Below, piece by piece: positions 59,016 to 64,000 of a DNA stretch of 64,000 bases (position 1 is its first letter; each line of letters begins with the position of its first letter). A model generated the notes under the pieces. The model ran no database searches, was not told the origin of the DNA, and was given only the letters and a program-made list of their open reading frames with translations. Both the position numbers and the translations under genes were made by a program. The DNA lies in the NCBI GenBank assembly GCA_035079385.1, contig JAVHKY010000004.1, positions 12,989,001 through 13,053,000 on the forward strand, written 5' to 3'. Source of the stretch: Aspidiotus rigidus (Eukaryota; Arthropoda; Insecta; Hemiptera; Diaspididae).

Positions 59016-62000
59016 GTCTGAATGAAGAGAGGAAAATTGAAGAAGACAGATCAATCTTAACGTGACTTCACAACAAAAATAGGCACGAATTCTAATTAAC
59101 AGGACTAGCCTGCTTTCATTAATTTTTTTGTATTGGTGTAATTGTAAATTGCAAGAATGTCTTATCTCTTGCCCCCGCCCCTTCGCCAATTATATTTTGT
59201 ACGAAATTGTTTATCGTTTTTCCTCCGTTGATCTAGATCAATGAGCATATCAAAATAATTTTGATATTATACAATTTTCATGACTTCAAATATTTAATAC
59301 TAACTTCGTTCTCCATTTCTCTGTAATCAGTCGTTTGTCTCGGTATCTAGTCGTTATCATAAGATCAGCTTACCTTTGAATATTCAATGCACTGATTTTT
59401 CCTAACCAGCAATTTCTATTTTTGGGCGTAAGCTTTTGACAAAGATCGGTTGCAATGGTTGCGGAGTAATTCTTTGCAGAGAAAAAAGTTTGAGGATTAT
59501 CAAGTTCGGTCTCTACCTATTTAGTTTGTCCTCTCTGATCAAAAGTAGGTGACCTGTGGATACCGTCGATATGCGAGTTGGGGCTGGTATACTTTTGTAA
59601 ATTACGTGGAGTTTTCTATTGTGTTGGAAGCAAATATTTTTTGAATACCTGAATTACTGCAGGGACAAATATCCTTACACACCGATGAATTTCCACGAAA
59701 GGGATAGTGATGGATCTGGGCAAAGCTTCTCTGATGATCGATCTCGTGTGATTGTGCTTCACTATTGATCCATTTAAAATTGAGTCCTATTCGTGTATTG
59801 AGGAAAGCTCTGAAACGGATTGTACCATTATCATACCTAACATAATCCGAAAAATTTTCGACTATATTTTGTGATAAGAAGGGCGTCGCTCGAGTTTTAG
59901 TAAATTATACTCAATGATGAGAATATTAATCTTGAATGCTAAAAAATTGGATTGTATCGTCGTTTTTGATAATGGAAGATTTACGACAGTACGGAGTTAC
60001 GATGTTCGTAGAAGACCATTTTTATTTCAATGGAATCTTCTGAATGAATGAAATAGTTCGGTATAATTTCATTTGAAGAATCGAAAATTTACCGGGTCGC
60101 GTTACTTTCTTCCGTTTTGAATCAACGTTTTTCCATCGTGAACGAAAGATGGCAAAATAAAAATTTCAATATTTTGCGCTAATAAAAATTTTTATCATTT
60201 CCTAACTATATAATACGTGGCCCATTATGGCTCCTTTCTTTTTCGAAAATGAATTCTTGCGTCGTAAAATTTTTCAGCAATTTGATTGTTTGGTGTCTTT
60301 TGAAACGTAGTCGTAATGTGCATCGTATAAGTTAGGTTACTCTTATTGCCTTTATCCTGTGTAACTTTTATACAACATTTATACAGTACATTATGTGTAA
60401 TATGTCTGGCTGTAATTGTTTTGTTTTTCTTATTCGCTTCCATTTAGAGCAGTTTTTACAGGCCATTTTACGATCGGCCGCCATAAAAGTGTTACAGATT
60501 GAACTCCACGGAAATATGAATTATCTAAAGGAACACCCGAATTAGCTCATTAAAAGTAGCGTAAAGCTGATTTTTCATTTCTTTTTATCACTCTTTATTC
60601 TGCATCTCGTTTGTATCGTTGACAATTTCTAATTTCTGTCGCTTTTTTTTTCAGAATTCGCTGAGGCAACTTATTTTTCATGGAAGTAGAAGTAGATGTA
60701 GATTATATGAGAACAAGTAGACAATAAACAGAATTTATTTTATTCAGGGACTATACGACAGAACGAACGGGTTATTGATTCCCCCCGCCCCCTCTCAATC
60801 TCTGGAAACTTTCGTCTTCCATGATATTAGAATTCTACTTTTTAATTTTGATTCGAGGATTGTATTGGACAAAAGAGAAAAGTTACAATTCCTTCTAACT
60901 CAAATTCGTTTGTCACAAAATTTATATTCTGTTTTAAAGGAGTGCACTTGTATGTCTAGAGAAATCAACCTAAATATCGCGTATTATTTCACATGGTTCT
61001 AACAGTATATTGTTTCAACTATTTTTACAACTACACGACGCAGTTAATGCCTATTTGTACCGTGTGTCAATATTGTAGCAATATTTTCGATAGGAATAAC
61101 TACAGTCACTTCCCTTTGTCAGTCTAAAGATCTAGGTTCCATAAATTCCGCGCTTGATTTAGCCACATTCTCACGACCGTATCCTGATTCAGAGGTGCCT
61201 CTCAGGTGAGTGTGTTGATCATCTATGTTGATGTTACACATATAATTGAAAATTCTATTAACGGGTAATTATTGGTATTCAAACTTATCTATGGATGTAG
61301 ACTTTGAAAAAAGGGAAAAATTGTTTTATTATGAGCCTAGGATTTTCATGTTTAACCAAAGTATATGTTTGAGTTATCAGATGGAATCATTTTAGTGCCA
61401 GTTTCGCTGAGGTCTGCCAATCAATGTGAGATCGTTCCTGGAATCACCATTCAGTAACGATTTGAAAACTGGAAAAATAATGTCATTTCGAATATGCAGA
61501 TCATGTTGTCTCTCTACGGAGAAGTTCATTCTTTTTTCAATACGCGTGCTGCATTTTCATTTTACCTCGCCATTCTGCTGATTAGATAATGACATAATGA
61601 GAAAACTACACGTATACCATTGTGAGTTATTCGTCTGGTCTGCTGTGAACGTATCCATTTTTTTTTTTTTTTTTTCACTCCACACCAACACGTTGCAATT
61701 TACTCTTTCGTGCTCCGCGCGCATTCAAAACGTCAAAATTTCATTCCTGTAACGTTTATAATTACCCGAGCTCTTGTATTGAATTTTTTCTATTTTAATC
61801 CGAAGTATTTATTTATTCGTTACAAACGTCACTGGCTTGAGTGTAACTATTATCTCAATTGCATACATTCGAATATTCCCACACCGAGAACACGAAGTTT
61901 ATTCGCAAGAATAACGTAAGCGATTTGCTGTATATAGAAAGACCTCGGTATAGGACGATACCGTTTAATTTGCGACCAACTTGTTACAAATAATTTCGAA

Positions 62001-62559
62001 ATAAGTTGAAACTACAAAACGAGTGAGTGAGAGAGAAAAAGAAAGAAGGAAAGAGGAAAGTTGATTAGATAATTTTATATCGTTTAATGTTCATGTACAA
62101 TTTAAATACATATATTGTACAAATAGCTACGACTCAAATTTTTCCTCCAGAGAATGAGAAAAACGACTTTAATTGAAGCTGTTGCAAGCAGTTCATGTCG
62201 CACTAACCTACGGCACCATTTTCATATGGAAGAGGAAATCTCGTGCATTCAAAACGATCTAATCTCGAACGGGGAGAATTGTCGACTCTTTTTCGAATAC
62301 GGTTCCGAATGGGTCAAGGTATGATGTTGGCAAAATACCGAAGTGAATCTACAGTATGATGTGGGAGTAAAATTTAGTCTTGACCGTGTTGAAAATTTGA
62401 ATAGGGAACCTGTTTTAGGCCTGGGGGGGCGAAAAATTTGCCCTACTCCGTGCGGCCAAATCAAAAATGGAGGTCCAACATTCTCTGCGAAAATAGTTCA
62501 AGTCCACCTCCTATTATAGAACTTTGATGTTTTTGGCAATTCACTTAATGTGTGCCAAT
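59016..62559. other. Gene-free stretch
   Basis: No gene or clear repeat. A 17-base T run lies near 61,658-61,675. The longest frames (60,225-60,443, 60,775-61,002, 61,710-61,919) lack recognisable domains. Confidence 0.4.
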
Positions 62560-62880
62560 AATTTTCGATTTTTGTATTCTGTCTTCGATTCTCTCGACGA
62601 TTCTGAGATGGAATGGGCTTCTTTGTTGGCCATCATTATATATATAGCTCTGATTGCGGACTTGTAAGAATTTCGACTCTCGAGCCATTATATACGATAG
62701 GATAGAAACTTCGAAAAATTTTTGACCTTCGAGCCGAAATGGTGTCAGTCTTCTTCCCATCGTATATACCTCGGATTGGACTCGGAAAATTTCGACTTCT
62801 GAGCAGACATGGTTTGAGACTTGGAAAATCTCGACTCTCGAGTTACATTATACGATGGGAGAAAAATGGAAGAATTCAAA
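62560..62880. repeat. Degenerate tandem repeat, second locus of the ATATGATGGGATAG family
   Basis: The words TATA(C/T)GAT(A/G)GGA followed by (T)CGAAAAATTT or CGGAAAATTTCG and CGACTCTCGAG occur about three times between 62,660 and 62,860, in the same order as at 49,690-49,870. Units are about 70-100 bases and poorly conserved. Confidence 0.5.
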
Positions 62881-62961
62881 CTTTATTCTCAAAATAAAGA
62901 AATCATAGATTTAATAGGTGTATATTGATAACAACAGTCAACAATAAGTGATTCCTAGGCG

Positions 62962-63378
62962 CAGAGCCGCATTAAGCTTTTTTGCGCTCTAGGCTATTTT
63001 TTTCGTGCCCTCACCTTTAATGCATTTTTTAGATCATTTTTCAAAAAAATCAAATTTTTGGCCAGAAGTTGCTAACCGTTTGAGATGAAACCGGCATAGC
63101 AAAATCACATGTTCTCACTCGACTCCCCGGCCACCTTCTTATCTGTACTGTACGAATGTAAATTATGCCATGAAAGTTCTCACGAAATTTGAACGTACAA
63201 TAGAGAAGCATAGTTCTTACTTTTTAGGAGTATTATTTTCTCGAACTTATTTTGTTTTTCGTCTCTTTGTTTCGATTTTTCTTCGTTTTCGTTATTTTTT
63301 GTTATTATTATTTTTTTTTTGACAGAATTTTGCGCCCTAGGCAATAGCCTTGTCAGCCTATGCCTTGATGCGGCTCTG
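62962..63378. mobile_element. hAT-type MITE with CAGAGCCGCAT ends and target duplication
   Basis: CAGAGCCGCATTAAG at the left and the complement of CAGAGCCGCATCAAGG at the right are inverted, and further blocks (GCGC(T/C)CTAGGC) match in both arms. Flanks CCTAGGCG (62,954-62,961) and CCCAGGCG (63,379-63,386) agree at 7 of 8, fitting hAT. The 417-bp interior is non-coding and ends in a T-rich section at 63,240-63,322. Confidence 0.8.
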
Positions 63379-63441
63379 CCCAGGCGGGTGCTAGATGTTG
63401 TCGCAGGGAAATTGAAGAATTTGTTGGTGTTGTCGTTGTAT

Positions 63442-63782
63442 CAGGGTGTCTACAGGTGCTGAAGAATCCTTCAAGTCATAAAAGTGATAGATTTTCGAAA
63501 TGGCTGCTGAAAGTATTGAAAAGTGCTGAAATTCCGGAAAAAATCTTCAAAGTCCTTCATTTTTATCTCAAGATGGTGCTTCAACAAAGGTTAGGATTTT
63601 ATTCGTGCAGATTGTGCGAGCAGAGCCTCAATTTCTTGCTCAATTATGGTGCTATTCAAATGCATCAAGTAACTGCAAGGGATATTGAAATTTTCAATAT
63701 TAATGTACGCAAACTGGAAAAACCTGCTATAGGTGCTGCGAAAGTGCTTCAGTTTTACTTTTCCATTTTTGTAGACACCCTT
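63442..63782. repeat. MITE with AGGGTGTCTACA ends
   Basis: AGGGTGTCTACA (63,443-63,454) is inverted exactly at 63,770-63,781, and GTGCTGAAG-like words (GGTGCTGAAGAA on the left, complement GAAGCAC on the right) also match in opposite orientation. Length is about 340 bp. It accounts for most of a 137-codon plus-strand frame (63,456-63,869), which is therefore not a gene. No clear target duplication. Confidence 0.65.
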
Positions 63783-64000
63783 CTGTTGCAGAACTACCAT
63801 CCTAATCTGCTCAGCAAAATAACGAGACCGCAGTCCGAATCATACCGGATGCGTTTGCTACCTGGCTGAAGTACCCACTCAACTTGTACATGACAACCCA
63901 CACATTGGAGTGAGTCGTGGAACTTGATACGCCTGGTTTCCGTTAGGACCAAACATAAGTCGACTGATCACTGACGAACTGGCAAAGAAATGCACACCAT

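Noticed and set aside
63456..63869. 137-codon plus-strand frame.
   Set aside because: Most of it lies between the inverted AGGGTGTCTACA ends of a MITE, and no domain is recognisable.

Overview
The window looks like AT-rich animal nuclear DNA, most likely from an insect. The words TAGGTA and TACCTA are frequent (e.g. around 3,550-4,200, 4,815, 18,390 and 21,400), there are many hAT-type MITEs, and MULE transposases with FLYWCH-type zinc domains are present. A sap-sucking hemipteran is a reasonable guess, but nothing here fixes the species. There is no operon structure, no tRNA or rRNA gene, and no ordinary multi-exon protein gene that can be recognised. Most of the window is intergenic or intronic DNA plus transposable-element remains.

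The only good candidate for a host protein-coding region is a nine-finger C2H2 zinc-finger exon on the minus strand (17,400-18,281). Its fingers form three tandem three-finger modules, and a decayed remnant of a further module lies just upstream of the annotated start. A possible non-coding first exon with promoter (about 53,600-54,230, plus strand) is followed by three diverged copies of a roughly 200-bp repeat (54,655-55,240).

From 31.3 to 44.3 kb lies a dense transposon cluster. It contains a hAT MITE with a perfect 8-bp target duplication, a FLYWCH/MULE element with long GCCCGAAT-rich inverted repeats, a GGGGCGTCCAT-type MITE, a hAT transposase relic, and a small MITE. Two further FLYWCH/MULE elements then abut each other. 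One is a deletion derivative with TTCACGAA arrays. The other has TTTCCGAC arrays, a nearly complete transposase with a single frameshift, and the C-terminal half of an unrelated SWIM-type MULE in its right arm. The three FLYWCH elements share a protein family but have different terminal-repeat words.

Elsewhere there are more MITEs (10.26, 10.8, 48.5, 50.2, 50.9, 63.0 and 63.4 kb), an inverted MITE dimer with a distant relative (1.5-1.95 kb and 23.2 kb), short tandem duplications, a 190-bp (TTTA)n microsatellite, and a 41-nt sequence on the minus strand (24,787-24,827). That sequence matches the hammerhead ribozyme core carried by Penelope-like retroelements. The stretches between, some CpG-richer (6.4-7.4, 12.0-12.7, 19.5-20.5, 29.0-30.3 kb), look unique and could be regulatory, but this is only inference from composition.
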